Positions 32,015-40,917 of a DNA stretch of 64,000 nucleotides are shown here, one piece after another. How positions within the stretch are numbered: position 1 is the stretch's first letter; every line of letters begins with the position of its first letter. The translations under genes were made by a program, and so were the position numbers. This stretch comes from Candidatus Hydrogenedentota bacterium (lineage in GTDB: Bacteria; Hydrogenedentota; Hydrogenedentia; Hydrogenedentales; JAEUWI01), in contig JAHBVV010000001.1 in NCBI GenBank assembly GCA_019637335.1, positions 909,178-973,177 of the forward strand. Direction: 5' to 3'. The notes beneath the pieces were generated by a model. The model was not told the DNA's origin, searched no databases, and saw nothing but the letters and a program-made list of their open reading frames with translations.

Positions 32015-34609
32015 TTACGAGCGAAACCATGGCAGGGTCCACTTGCGCGCGCCCATCTCGGAGCCGGAGGCCTCGGGGCCCTCACCGATCCGCAGCTGCA
32101 GCGCGCTGGTAGACAACTTCACGCGCGGCGTCACGATAAGGCGGTTCCCGGCGTCGCGCCGCGTGTCCGCCGGGATCGTCTCGTCGCCCGCGTAGAGACG
32201 GCAGCGGGCGGAGGCGACATCCGCCGGAAGTGAAATCGAAATCGAGGCCAGTTCCTGCGGGATGTCCATTTCATACGCCATCCGGCACGTGTAGGCCGCA
32301 TCGGCGCCGCCCACCTCCACGGTGACCTTACCGAACCCGTTGGGTGTGTAGAGGGTGAGCGCCCGGCGCTCACCGCGCGCGAAACGCTCCAGGTTGAGCT
32401 GCAACTGCTTCTCGGAAAGCACGAGCGCCGCGCCATCGGGAACCACGGCGTACCAGAGCACGAGCGCGCCAAGCGCCCGCGCCGGTTCCATCGACTCTCG
32501 CTCGCCGGGTGGGCCCGGCATCAGGGCATGCGGGAGCTGCGCGCAAAGTGCCGAATCCGGCGCATGCTTGCGCGCCAAGGCGTGCGCGGCGACACCAGTG
32601 TAGATCTCGGCGAGCGCTGGGGCGCCGGTTCCCGCCGCGGATGTATCGGGCGTCTCTCCGGCGGCGTCCGGCAGGAAGAGCATCCGAATCCGTCCGTGAT
32701 CGAGTCCCCGGCTGGCGGCGGCCTCCAGGATCCGCGCGATCCGCGCCGGTGAAAACACATCCGGCAGATCGAGAAAGTCCGCGATCCAGATGGGGAAGAG
32801 CTGACCGAGGTGGCAGGCGGGCGCCAGGGCGGTCTCGGAGATCAGGCCGAGCGCGGGCTTGGGATAAAGCTGGAAATAGCCGTGCTCCCGGTTCCAGAAA
32901 TAGCGCTCAAACGCCCGCGACGCGCGCTCGGAGGCCTTCTGATAGAGCGCCGCTTCCGCGCGCTTCTCTCGGCGCGCCAACCGCGCCGCCGCGTGAAGCG
33001 CCACGAGCCAGAGTCCGGCGGTGATCACATTCAGGCCCCGCGCGGACGCGCCATCGAGGCCCGGTTCCTCGTCCAGGATATCCGGGAAGCCGTCCAGATC
33101 CTTGTCGGTCGCCAGCAACGCCGCCATGGCTTCCTGGATGGGCGTCAGCAGCCTGGCGCTGGCCGCCAGGTTGCCGCCGTAGCGAAAATTGCGGCATGCG
33201 AGCAACACAAACTGCGCGCACGCTTCGACGCGCGCCGCGCCCCCCGCCGCGAATTCCGGGGCGTTGAAGCCTTCGAGTCCATCGCTGATGCGCAGCGCCC
33301 GGGTTTCCGGCTGGAGCAGGCGCCCGCTCGCGCGCTCGAGCATTTCCGTTTCGAGGCGCGGGAAAAACAGCATCAGGCCGAAGGACCAGAACCAGCGATC
33401 GCGCAGGTAATTGACGCGCGGGTCGTGCGGGCCCGCCATCAGGCCGAAAGCCCCGTCGCGCGCGTGCAGCGAGTTGGTGCTCAGGACCTCGCACGCGGCG
33501 AGGAGCCGGCGGGCCAGGCCCGGCGGCAGATCCGCGCCGTGCAATCGCTGCTGCCAGGCCGAAACCGCGCTGTGGAGGTACGCGCTGTCGGCCAGGCCGG
33601 CCAGGGCCACCGCCCGCGCACCGGAATAGTTGTTGGTGTAGTAATTGCCCTCGTCCACACCGTTTACGACGTATCGCGGGCAATACCAGGCCGCCACGAA
33701 GGTCACCCGGCGCGATTCGCCCGGGCCGAGCGTGAAGCGATTGCACACCGCGCCCGCCCGCGCCACCGCTGGCGCACCCAGGCCGCTCACCTCGCCATCC
33801 GCCTCGAATTGCCGCCAGAATCGGCCCGCGGCCTCCGCATCCTCCGGGTCCCAGATCGCCAGCGAGGTACGGTATGCCCGGCTCCAGGGTGTGGCGATGC
33901 AGTACTGGCCGTCCTCGTTCGCCTGGATCGTGTCCAGCCCGCCGTAGACCAGCGCGTTCGGCGCCACGTCGCCCGGCCGGATATCGCGCGGGGCCGCGTC
34001 GTCGATGCGCCCCGACGAGACGCGTAACCGGCGCTCGTGGTCCTCCGCGCCCCCCTGCTTCATCTGGTCCCAGTCCGCCTGGGTCACAAGCGTATCGGGC
34101 GTGATCGGCGGGATGGCGTCGGGCTGCCGGATAGCGCTGGCGCCGCACGTGTTTTCCCAGTTGAACAGCACCGAAACCTCGCATGGGCTCGGCGAGCGGT
34201 TGGTCACCTGTACGGCCAGGACCAGCAGGGGAAGTGCGGACGCCTCGTAGTCGTAGGGCACCACGGGGGCGAACGCGCTCCAGACGGCGGTGACGGGCGC
34301 GGCGGGATCCTCAACCTGATAGTCGGCCTGGGGATACTGCCCGCGAAACTTCAGGGCGCCCGCCGGCAGCAGGTGCGGCGCATCTTCCCCGGCGCACGGC
34401 GTCTGAAGTCGGCGCATCCATGTGCGCCCGTCACCCGACGCGCGAATGGCGAGAAAACTGTGCCGCGCGAGGGGAATGCGCGCGGCCAGCGTCCGGTTGT
34501 TGTTGATCGTGAGATTCCGGAAGCGGCCGTCGGCGCAGAGCTCCACCGCGCCCGTCCCCAATCCCCCGAGCGGGACGGACTTCGGGGCCTCATGCGCTGG
34601 CTGGTTCAA
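32015..34609 (-). CDS. GH116-like glycosidase (GBA2/beta-glucosidase family), divergent
   Basis: The protein has 864 residues. The N-terminal beta-sandwich starts with 'VPLGGLGTGAVELCADGRFRNLTINNN', typical for GH116 (non-lysosomal glucosylceramidase type). The C-terminal alpha/alpha6 toroid includes 'DRWFWSFGLMLFFPRLE', 'LLATDKDLDGFPDI' and 'TAGLWLVALHAAARLA'. In classical members the toroid has 'GGFPDQTYD.W' before 'GGLWLAAL'; here the text is 'DGFPDILDEEPGLDGAS', so the usual catalytic acid/base context is not conserved. No signal peptide is seen. It probably acts on beta-glucosides or xylosides if active. It is the first of a run with coaE downstream. Confidence 0.75.
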   Translation of the reverse strand: MNQPAHEAPKSVPLGGLGTGAVELCADGRFRNLTINNNRTLAARIPLARHSFLAIRASGDGRTWMRRLQTPCAGEDAPHLLPAGALKFRGQYPQADYQVEDPAAPVTAVWSAFAPVVPYDYEASALPLLVLAVQVTNRSPSPCEVSVLFNWENTCGASAIRQPDAIPPITPDTLVTQADWDQMKQGGAEDHERRLRVSSGRIDDAAPRDIRPGDVAPNALVYGGLDTIQANEDGQYCIATPWSRAYRTSLAIWDPEDAEAAGRFWRQFEADGEVSGLGAPAVARAGAVCNRFTLGPGESRRVTFVAAWYCPRYVVNGVDEGNYYTNNYSGARAVALAGLADSAYLHSAVSAWQQRLHGADLPPGLARRLLAACEVLSTNSLHARDGAFGLMAGPHDPRVNYLRDRWFWSFGLMLFFPRLETEMLERASGRLLQPETRALRISDGLEGFNAPEFAAGGAARVEACAQFVLLACRNFRYGGNLAASARLLTPIQEAMAALLATDKDLDGFPDILDEEPGLDGASARGLNVITAGLWLVALHAAARLARREKRAEAALYQKASERASRAFERYFWNREHGYFQLYPKPALGLISETALAPACHLGQLFPIWIADFLDLPDVFSPARIARILEAAASRGLDHGRIRMLFLPDAAGETPDTSAAGTGAPALAEIYTGVAAHALARKHAPDSALCAQLPHALMPGPPGERESMEPARALGALVLWYAVVPDGAALVLSEKQLQLNLERFARGERRALTLYTPNGFGKVTVEVGGADAAYTCRMAYEMDIPQELASISISLPADVASARCRLYAGDETIPADTRRDAGNRLIVTPRVKLSTSALQLRIGEGPEASGSEMGARKWTLPWFRS

Positions 34610-34695
34610 GGCGGAGCTCCTGTGGTGGCGGCCGTCCCAGTTGAGGCGGCGTGCAGGCGGCCATTATAGGCGCAAAGACGCAAAACCGCAATTCA

Positions 34696-34877
34696 GGTAA
34701 CACCTTAGCGGTCTGAAGTGCGGAACAGTATGTGTTTTTACTAATGGAGCCGGTGTGCATGGAGCGCCGGCGGCGCAATCTGCCAGCGGGCCGCCGGCGC
34801 TCCATAGTTGCACGTAGCCTTTATTCAGCAAGTCGCTCTGGTTTGGCCACTGTATTTCGTTCGGCTAAAGTGATACC
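34696..34877. mobile_element. MITE-like element, 182 bp, with 6-bp target duplication
   Basis: The left end is GGTAACACCTTAGCGGTCTG (34696-34715); the right end, reverse complemented from 34877, is GGTATCACTTTAGCCGAACG. AATTCA is present immediately outside both ends (34690-34695 and 34878-34883). The inside has facing GGAGCGCCGGC / GCCGGCGCTCC arms and a 'GTTGCACGTAGCCTTTATTC' block shared with the element at 6263-6566. It has no coding capacity. It lies between rimI and the GH116-like gene. Confidence 0.85.
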
Positions 34878-34913
34878 AATTCAGCAAATGGACGGAAAGC
34901 GGCGACTGTCCAT

Positions 34914-35393
34914 TCAGGTTGCGAGTTCCTTGACCATCACAATCGCGTCTTCGCCGGTGGCCGCGTAGTAGTTCCGGCGAACGCCGGCTTCCTGATAACC
35001 GGCGCCCCGGTACAGGGCGCGCGCGGCGGCATTGCTCTCGCGCACCTCCAGCCGGATGATGCGGCCGCCCGCCGCCGCCCCGCGCGCTTCGAGGTAGTCC
35101 ATCAGATGCCGCCCGAGCCCTTGCATGCGGTATTCCGGGGCGACGGTCAGGCGTGTGATGTGCACTTCCTCCAGGATCATCCAGAATCCGCCGTAGGCCA
35201 CGAGGGTATCGTCGAGAAAGGCGAGGTAGAAGTGGGACGCCGCGTTCTGGATTTCCTGATGAAACATGCCCTGGGTCCAGGGATCGGGGTAGGCTTCGTG
35301 CTCGATCGGGAGCACGGCGGGCAGGTGATGCTTCTGTATGCGCTCGAAGCGCAGCGCCGACGCGTCGATGCCGGGAGCGGACGGCGTAGCCAT
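34914..35393 (-). CDS. rimI: Ribosomal protein S18 alanine N-acetyltransferase
   Basis: The protein has 159 residues with a GNAT fold. Family features are 'ILPIEHEAYPDPWTQ'-like text (LPAVLPIEHEAYPDPWTQ, about 24-41), the acetyl-CoA loop 'VAPEYRMQGLGRHLMDYLE' (about 87-105), 'LEVRESNAAARALYRGAGYQEAGVRRNYY' and a final 'EDAIVMVKEL'. RimI acetylates the N-terminus of S18, and relatives modify other proteins. It starts 14 nt after the tsaB stop, and tsaB-rimI order is common in bacteria, which supports both names. Confidence 0.88.
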   Translation of the reverse strand: MATPSAPGIDASALRFERIQKHHLPAVLPIEHEAYPDPWTQGMFHQEIQNAASHFYLAFLDDTLVAYGGFWMILEEVHITRLTVAPEYRMQGLGRHLMDYLEARGAAAGGRIIRLEVRESNAAARALYRGAGYQEAGVRRNYYAATGEDAIVMVKELAT

Positions 35394-35407
35394 CTACCGG
35401 GCCCGTT

Positions 35408-36136
35408 TCAGCACGGCGCGGCGGAAAGCCGCTTGTCGCGGTTGACTTCCGCCTGGGACTTGCGGAGGTACACCGGGTTGACGAGGCCGGCATCGCCCGA
35501 CGCCCCCCGGGCGTGCAGGTCCAGCGCTTCGAGGGCCACGGCGCTCGCGCGCGGGGCGCCCTGCGCGGGGGCGGCGAACACCGCCTCGGGCCAGCGGGCG
35601 GCCAGGGCCTCGCGGTAAAGCTGCGCGCCATCGCCCAGCAGCGAAACCTCCGCGGGATCGAAACCGGGCGCCGCTTCCAGCGCATCCAGGAAGGCCGGCA
35701 CGCCGCAAACACGATCCGCCAGCACCTTGACGCGCTCCGGGCCGTCGAAGCGGTAGGCCGCGCAGAAAACCTCCTTCATGCGGGCATCGAGCAGGACGGC
35801 CTGGCAGCCTCGGGGCGGGGCGGGCGACAGGCGGGCCATCGCGTCGAGCGTGGGCACGCCGACGAGGGGGAGATCGTTGGCCAGCGCAAGACCCTTCCAG
35901 GTGGCGGCGCCGATGCGCAGGCCTGTGAAGGAGCCGGGGCCGATGGCGATGGCGAGCAATTCAACGTCGGCGAGGGTGAGCCCCGCTTCGCCCAGCAGCC
36001 ACTGAAGCGACGGGAGCAGGCGCTCGGAGTGCAGGCGCCGCCCATCGATTACGGCCTCCGCCAGGAGGGCGTCATCACGGCAGAGCGCGATGGAATAAAT
36101 GGCGGTGCTGGTATCTGCGGCGAGAATAAGCGGCAT
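35408..36136 (-). CDS. tsaB: tRNA threonylcarbamoyladenosine synthesis protein TsaB
   Basis: The protein has 242 residues with an ASKHA/sugar-kinase-like fold. 'LILAADTSTAIYSIALCRDD', 'HSERLLPSLQWLLGEAGLTL' and 'IGPGSFTGLRIGAATWKGLALANDLPLVGVPTLDAMA' are the TsaB signature. It is the scaffold partner of TsaD and TsaE in making t6A37 in ANN-decoding tRNAs. It follows the HU gene by 8 nt and precedes rimI by 14 nt, so these three are one operon. The C-terminus ends 'VNPVYLRKSQAEVNRDKR', as usual. Confidence 0.92.
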   Translation of the reverse strand: MPLILAADTSTAIYSIALCRDDALLAEAVIDGRRLHSERLLPSLQWLLGEAGLTLADVELLAIAIGPGSFTGLRIGAATWKGLALANDLPLVGVPTLDAMARLSPAPPRGCQAVLLDARMKEVFCAAYRFDGPERVKVLADRVCGVPAFLDALEAAPGFDPAEVSLLGDGAQLYREALAARWPEAVFAAPAQGAPRASAVALEALDLHARGASGDAGLVNPVYLRKSQAEVNRDKRLSAAPC

Positions 36137-36144
36137 TAATCGGG

Positions 36145-36525
36145 CTAAAAGGGCTCCCGCGCGGGGGCCTCCTCTTCCTGGGGGAAATGCTCCGGCTGGA
36201 TCGGCCGCCGCTCGACGCCGTCCCCCCCGATTTCCTCTTCAACGTCCCCGGCCACCAGCTCCTTCATGCGCTTTCCAGGGCGGAACGTCACCACACGCCG
36301 CTCCGGCACCGGAACCTGATCCCCTGTGCGGGGATTGCGGCCAATCCGGGATGCGCGCGTTTTCACTTCGAAGACGCCAAAATCGCGCAATTCCCACCGC
36401 TGTCCACTCGCCAGGGACTGGGAAATCGTGTCAAAGGCGCCTTCGATAATCTTTGACACATCGCTCTGGGTCATGCCCAGTTTATTGGCCACCCGAATGA
36501 CAAGTTCACGCTTGGTCATCGTCAC
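36145..36525 (-). CDS. HU/IHF family DNA-binding protein
   Basis: The protein has about 126 residues from a GTG at 36525. The AGGAGG site is well spaced for this GTG and too far (about 16 nt) from the ATG at 36519, which is the other candidate. 'MTKRELVIRVANKLGMTQSDVSKIIEGAFDTI', 'RWELRDFGVFEVKTRASRIGRNPRTGDQVPVPERRVVTFRPGKRMKELV' in outline are the complete HU/IHF core with the DNA-binding arm (GRNPRTGD). An acidic tail of about 30 residues (DVEEEIGGDGVERRP...EEEAPAREPF) is extra. It is the first gene of the operon with tsaB and rimI. Upstream open frame to 37059 is not family sequence. Confidence 0.88.
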   Translation of the reverse strand: MTMTKRELVIRVANKLGMTQSDVSKIIEGAFDTISQSLASGQRWELRDFGVFEVKTRASRIGRNPRTGDQVPVPERRVVTFRPGKRMKELVAGDVEEEIGGDGVERRPIQPEHFPQEEEAPAREPF

Positions 36526-36874
36526 AGCGGTGAACCCTCCTTCCTGCGATTGGACTGCTCCGAAGAAGTGCTGAAGAAAAAGGTATAAACGTATGATACA
36601 ACGTGCATTATACGGCCCGTCGAGGGGGTTGACAACTCTTCGGAGACCGGAACAGTGCGGTGCGGCGCCCAAGACCGGCTTCGCGCACCCACACCACGAC
36701 ACCCGCATGCGCGGCCGTCCTAACTGATTATACATCATATAATTATGTCCGTTAAACCCACCGCGTGCAACATTTTTGCGGCGCAACCACGCCGCAGGCT
36801 TGCAACGCCACGCGCGGGCGCCCGACAATAGCGCGCCGGGGCGAGCACGAACCCAGCACCTTGGAGATCTCACA
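36526..36874. other. Divergent intergenic region with the HU promoter
   Basis: This gap of 349 nt lies between the HU operon (minus) and the DUF4432 gene (plus). It contains the promoter at 36607-36635. An AT-rich patch with TATAAT-like text on both strands lies at about 36727-36748 and could serve the plus-strand gene, but no -35 is convincing. The ribosome site GGAG before 36875 is clear. Confidence 0.5.
36607..36635 (-). promoter_or_regulatory. Sigma-70 type promoter of the HU-tsaB-rimI operon
   Basis: On the minus strand: TTGTCA (36630-36635), a 17-nt spacer and a perfect TATAAT (36607-36612). The leader to the start codon is about 75 nt. Confidence 0.75.
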
Positions 36875-37996
36875 ATGAAATTGTATGGAAAAGAGTATTC
36901 AGTCAAGGATTTACGCCGCCGCGTCGGCAACATGGACCAGATCGCCGGCGTGCGCCTGGTGCAGCTGGACGATGGCAACGAGCGCCCCACGCGCGCGGCC
37001 ATCCTGCAAACCGGCACGGGCCTTGAAGTTACCGTGCTGCTGGACCGCTGCCTCGACATCGCCGCCGCGTCGTATCAGGGCCAGGCCATGGGCTGGCGCT
37101 CGACGACGGGCGACGTGGCCCCGCAGTACTACGAGGCGGAGGGTATCCGCTGGCTCCGCAACTACTTCGGCGGCCTGGTGACCACCTGCGGGCTCAACAA
37201 CGTCGGCGCGCCGGAAGACCGCAGCGAACTGACGGGGAACGGGCTCCACGGGCGCATCGGCAATACGCCCGCGCGCAACCTGAAGGTGGTGCAGGAGTGG
37301 CGCGGCGAGGACTACGTCATCTCGGTGACGGGGACCATGCGGCAGACCGCGCTCTTCCACGAGAACCTCACGCTCACGCGCACGGTGCACACGAAGCTGG
37401 GCGAGAACCGCTTCTGGATCGAGGACGTCATCGAAAACGAAGGCTTCAACGACGCGCCGTACATGCTGCTGTACCACTGCAACGTCGGCTGGCCCGCCGT
37501 GGATGAGGGCTCCGAGCTCATTGCGCCGAGCCGCCTGGTGGCCCCGCGCGACGCGGAAGCCGAGGACGGCAAGGAGGCCTGGGCCCAATTCCACGGTCCG
37601 GCGCACGGTTATGCGGAGAAGGTTTACTTCCACGACATGGCGCCCGCGGGCGACGGCACGGTCACGGCGGCCATCGTGAACAATGGTTTCGCGCGCGGCG
37701 AGGGCTTCGGCGTTTACGTGAAGTACAACCAGGACGCGCTCCCCCGCTTCACCGAATGGAAAATGCTGGGCGAGCAGGACTACGTGGTGGGGCTGGAGCC
37801 CTGCAACTGCGGCGTGCAGGGCAAGAAGCTCGACGAAGAACTCGGGCTGCTGAAATCGTTAAAGCCGGGCGAGCGGTGCAACGTGTCCCTCGAACTCGGC
37901 GCCATCACCACCCCCGAAGAAGTCGCCGCGCTGAAAAAGGACGCTGGCCGCGCAACCCCGAAGCTGACGGAACGCGACATCGATTTCCTGAAGTAG
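36875..37996 (+). CDS. DUF4432 family protein (aldose-1-epimerase-like fold)
   Basis: The protein has 373 residues from the ATG at 36875, with GGAG about 8 nt upstream. 'LYGKEYSVKDLRRRVGNMDQIAGVRLVQLDDGNER', 'VLLDRCLDIAAASYQGQAMGWRSTTGDVAPQYYE', 'FGGLVTTCGLNNVGAP', 'GLHGRIGNTPARNL' and 'FMLLYHCNVGWP'-like text (YMLLYHCNVGWPAVDEGSELI) are the family pattern. The fold is that of galactose mutarotase, and the His and Glu positions suggest sugar epimerase or isomerase chemistry. It is probably cytoplasmic and acts on a free or modified sugar. The exact substrate is unknown. It is a single-gene unit. Confidence 0.88.
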   Translation: MKLYGKEYSVKDLRRRVGNMDQIAGVRLVQLDDGNERPTRAAILQTGTGLEVTVLLDRCLDIAAASYQGQAMGWRSTTGDVAPQYYEAEGIRWLRNYFGGLVTTCGLNNVGAPEDRSELTGNGLHGRIGNTPARNLKVVQEWRGEDYVISVTGTMRQTALFHENLTLTRTVHTKLGENRFWIEDVIENEGFNDAPYMLLYHCNVGWPAVDEGSELIAPSRLVAPRDAEAEDGKEAWAQFHGPAHGYAEKVYFHDMAPAGDGTVTAAIVNNGFARGEGFGVYVKYNQDALPRFTEWKMLGEQDYVVGLEPCNCGVQGKKLDEELGLLKSLKPGERCNVSLELGAITTPEEVAALKKDAGRATPKLTERDIDFLK

Positions 37997-38086
37997 GCGG
38001 GAGGCGGGGAACAGGCGATAGACAGTGACAGGACGGGTCGGTCCTGTCCATTCTGTGCTATCCCTCGCTGGCGCATGACACTACAC

Positions 38087-40765
38087 TCATGGCTCGCGGC
38101 CCAGGACGATCTCGCCGAGTCCCGCAATGGTATCCGCCTCCAACGCGACCTGCTCGGCCGACCAGGCCCAATCGCCCGCCGAAATGCTGATGTCTACCAC
38201 ATCCGCGGGGGCGCTGCCGGCTACGGTGAAGTGGCCGCGCGCGTTGGTGATGGCCTCAAGCATCCAGGTATGGCCGTCGCGGTTGGTGGCCGTAATGGCC
38301 AAGGCCGTCTCGGCCACAGGCCGTCCTTCCCCGTCCACGAGGTCGCCTTCGATTCCCGCGCCCTGCCAGAGCACGATGGTTTCTTCGGGATGGACCGTGC
38401 CGGGGCTCTGCTCCTCGAAGTCCGGTCCGAAGGCCATCGCGTAGCCTGGCTTTTCGACAAGGAGTTGCGCGCCGCTCATGGGCGCGAGGAGTATGGGGGC
38501 GTCCAGGCGTCCCCCGGCGTTGGTCTGGCCGTACGCGACGGGGCCGCCCCCCCAGGTCTCGGTTGAAAACTTTATTGCGGCGCCTTCCACGGGGCTCCCG
38601 CCTGGATCTAGAATCCGCACCGAGAAAACCTGGGGCTCGGGCAGGGTTAGCTCGATGTCGATCTCGTCTCCGCCCCTTAGTTTTTGAGGCGCGGACACAT
38701 TGCCAGTGATATCGTCGTCATACAGGTAGCGTGCCTGAAAGGTATATTTTCCCCGCTCTCCTGGCAGCGTGAACCGGAGCGCGAGGCGCCCATCCTGCTG
38801 GCCGCGTGCGATGGGCTCATCGTCTTTAAACGCAACGCCCTCGACGGGCACATGGCCTGAAAAAGGCTGGCCCGACTGCTGGCCCACAACCGTCGCTCGG
38901 ACGGTAATGCAATTGGTATCAAACACGGCATGGTACTCGCGGGTCTCGCCAGCGGCCAATGCTGCAATCGGGTCCATTCTTTCGCGGCCGTCGTCGAATC
39001 CATTCATATCCACTTTTGCTTGAAAGTCCATTCCGGCGTCGACCTCCGTGGCGTAGCGGCCCGAGGCATCACTGATACCGGCGAAGTTGCCCGCGTAGGA
39101 AGGGCTTGACCAAGCCTCGCCGTCGGCGCGCTGGACGCCAATGGTTTTTTGTGCGTAGAACGTGACGCGCGCGCCCGACAACGCCTTGCCCTTACGGTCC
39201 TTCACGGTTCCGCGGATGACCGCCGGGGCAGCCAGCTTCAAGTCGACGGGGCGCTCTGTCTGCACGAGGACGTCCGGAAACGTGGCGCTGCCGTGCTCCG
39301 CCGACCGCACGCGCAGCGCCGCCACGAATCCGCGCTCTTCTTCCTCGAAACCCAGCGTGAAGTGGCCTTCCCCATCGGTATTGGCGGCGCGCTGCAAGTC
39401 GGACACCAACTTGCGCGCCCCCGTCAGGCCGATACAATAAACATACGCGTCGGGCACGGGTGCGCCGGAAGCCGAGAGGACGCGCCCGTGCATCGCCGCG
39501 CCGCGTTGAAGCATGAAATCGAGCACCGTTTCCTTTCCCGCTTCGACCGCCGCGTATTTCGCCTCCGACGCGAAGCCGTCCCTGGACGCGGCCACCCGGA
39601 AGCCTCCTTCGTGCCGGATGCCGCCGATCAGGTAGACGCCATCCGCGCCACTGGTCCCGGTACGGGCAATGCCGCCCGCACCCGGCAATTTGCCCCAGGC
39701 GTGGCTGGGCACAAGTGCAATCGCCGCACCGCGCACGGGATAGGCGTCCTTATCCAGCACCATGCCGGAGACCGAGGCGTACTGCGCCGGGTCCGCGATC
39801 GGCGGATAGTGCTCCAGTGCCTTTTCCAGTTCCCCGCGCGAAAGCGCAAGCAGATCGTCGAGCGATGGCGTCTCCCCTACGGCCGCGACGACGGCGGCCG
39901 GCGCCGGCGCGGGCGGCCCGGCCGGGGCGCCGGCGGTCTCTACCATGCCGGATGAGTCCGCGGGTTCGGGGCCCGCGCCGCCGCCCGGCGCCTCGGCCGC
40001 GGTACGCGCCAGTGCGAAATAGGCCCCCGCCGCGAGGAGGGTCAATATTCCAGACACCGTAAGGATTTTCGTTTTCATAAGTAAAAGGCTCCCCAGCGTA
40101 ACGCCGGTTGCGGTGGCCCCACCCCCGCCGGAGACCGTCCCGGCGGCGATGGCGAGTTTTACAAGTGAAGCCTTTAAGGAAAGGGGCGCGGCGGACGTAT
40201 CCAAGGCCAGCGACATCCCGAGACTGGCCACAGACAACGTCACGCCCCGCTTTCGGAGGTCCTTGCGAATACCCTCCAGCCCGCGCTGAATACGGTAGGA
40301 CACCGCACGACGGGTCACGCCGAATTCCGCGGCGATTTCAACGTGGGATTTTCGCCCGAGGTAGTGCGCCACGACGGCGTCTCTCAGTACTTCCGGAAGC
40401 GCCTCGATGGCCTCGTCCACATGCCCGCGGACATCGTCCCACGCAGGCTGGACCGGATCCGGCGCCAGGACGCCGTAGGCCCGTTCCCGCGCGCGGCGGT
40501 TCGCATCCAGCCGGATACGTTCCCGGCTCTTGTTCGTCGCCACGGCATGGAGCCAGCCCCCGAGGGACGTCCGCACGTCTCCGCCCGCCGTCACAAGCTG
40601 CAGAAAACACTCCTGCGACACCTCTTCCGCGTCCGCCTCGTTGCGCAAAACGCGGTGGCACGTCCGGTAGACCTGGTCCGCGAAGCGCTCGACGATTTCA
40701 TTGAAGGCTTCCGCCTCCCGCCGCGCGGTCCAGCGCCTCAGGAGGGCTGCATCATCCAGGGACAT
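38087..40765 (-). CDS. ECF sigma factor fused through a membrane helix to carboxypeptidase-regulatory-like domains
   Basis: The protein has 892 residues. Residues 1-180 are a complete ECF sigma factor: region 2 'FNEIVERFADQVYRTCHRVLRNEADAEEVSQECFLQL' in outline, 'LGGWLHAVATNKSRERIR', and region 4 'IEALPEVLRDAVVAHYLGRKSHVEIAAEFGVTRRAVSYRIQRGLEGI' in outline. A membrane helix follows (about 233-256, ILTVSGILTLLAAGAYFALA). The remaining about 630 residues contain several Ig-like CarboxypepD_reg modules (VSGMVLDKDAYPVRGAAI, MHGRVLSASGAPVPDAYVY, IRGTVKDRKGKALSGARV, IEGDLVDGEGRPVAETAL). The sigma part would be cytoplasmic and the rest outside the inner membrane, so the sigma factor is tethered and may be released by proteolysis; this is inference. 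No separate anti-sigma gene is adjacent. Confidence 0.88.
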   Translation of the reverse strand: MSLDDAALLRRWTARREAEAFNEIVERFADQVYRTCHRVLRNEADAEEVSQECFLQLVTAGGDVRTSLGGWLHAVATNKSRERIRLDANRRARERAYGVLAPDPVQPAWDDVRGHVDEAIEALPEVLRDAVVAHYLGRKSHVEIAAEFGVTRRAVSYRIQRGLEGIRKDLRKRGVTLSVASLGMSLALDTSAAPLSLKASLVKLAIAAGTVSGGGGATATGVTLGSLLLMKTKILTVSGILTLLAAGAYFALARTAAEAPGGGAGPEPADSSGMVETAGAPAGPPAPAPAAVVAAVGETPSLDDLLALSRGELEKALEHYPPIADPAQYASVSGMVLDKDAYPVRGAAIALVPSHAWGKLPGAGGIARTGTSGADGVYLIGGIRHEGGFRVAASRDGFASEAKYAAVEAGKETVLDFMLQRGAAMHGRVLSASGAPVPDAYVYCIGLTGARKLVSDLQRAANTDGEGHFTLGFEEEERGFVAALRVRSAEHGSATFPDVLVQTERPVDLKLAAPAVIRGTVKDRKGKALSGARVTFYAQKTIGVQRADGEAWSSPSYAGNFAGISDASGRYATEVDAGMDFQAKVDMNGFDDGRERMDPIAALAAGETREYHAVFDTNCITVRATVVGQQSGQPFSGHVPVEGVAFKDDEPIARGQQDGRLALRFTLPGERGKYTFQARYLYDDDITGNVSAPQKLRGGDEIDIELTLPEPQVFSVRILDPGGSPVEGAAIKFSTETWGGGPVAYGQTNAGGRLDAPILLAPMSGAQLLVEKPGYAMAFGPDFEEQSPGTVHPEETIVLWQGAGIEGDLVDGEGRPVAETALAITATNRDGHTWMLEAITNARGHFTVAGSAPADVVDISISAGDWAWSAEQVALEADTIAGLGEIVLGREP

Positions 40766-40917
40766 GGCTGTGGTCTACTCCGATTCCATTCCTTAAAGGT
40801 ACACCACAGTTGCAGCGGAGACGGAATCGGGAAATCGGAGGCTTCCGGCATGTATCCGGGTAGCGTCAACGGTGGCGCCAGATCTATTCGTTGTTTCGGC
40901 CTGTCCCCCGCGCTGAA

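Noticed and set aside
36629..36634. Plus-strand TTGACA
   Set aside because: No -10 lies at 16-18 nt spacing. The same bases are part of the minus-strand -35 of the HU promoter.
36526..37059. N-terminal extension of the HU protein
   Set aside because: It crosses the promoter and has no HU-like sequence; the AGGAGG site fixes the start near 36525.
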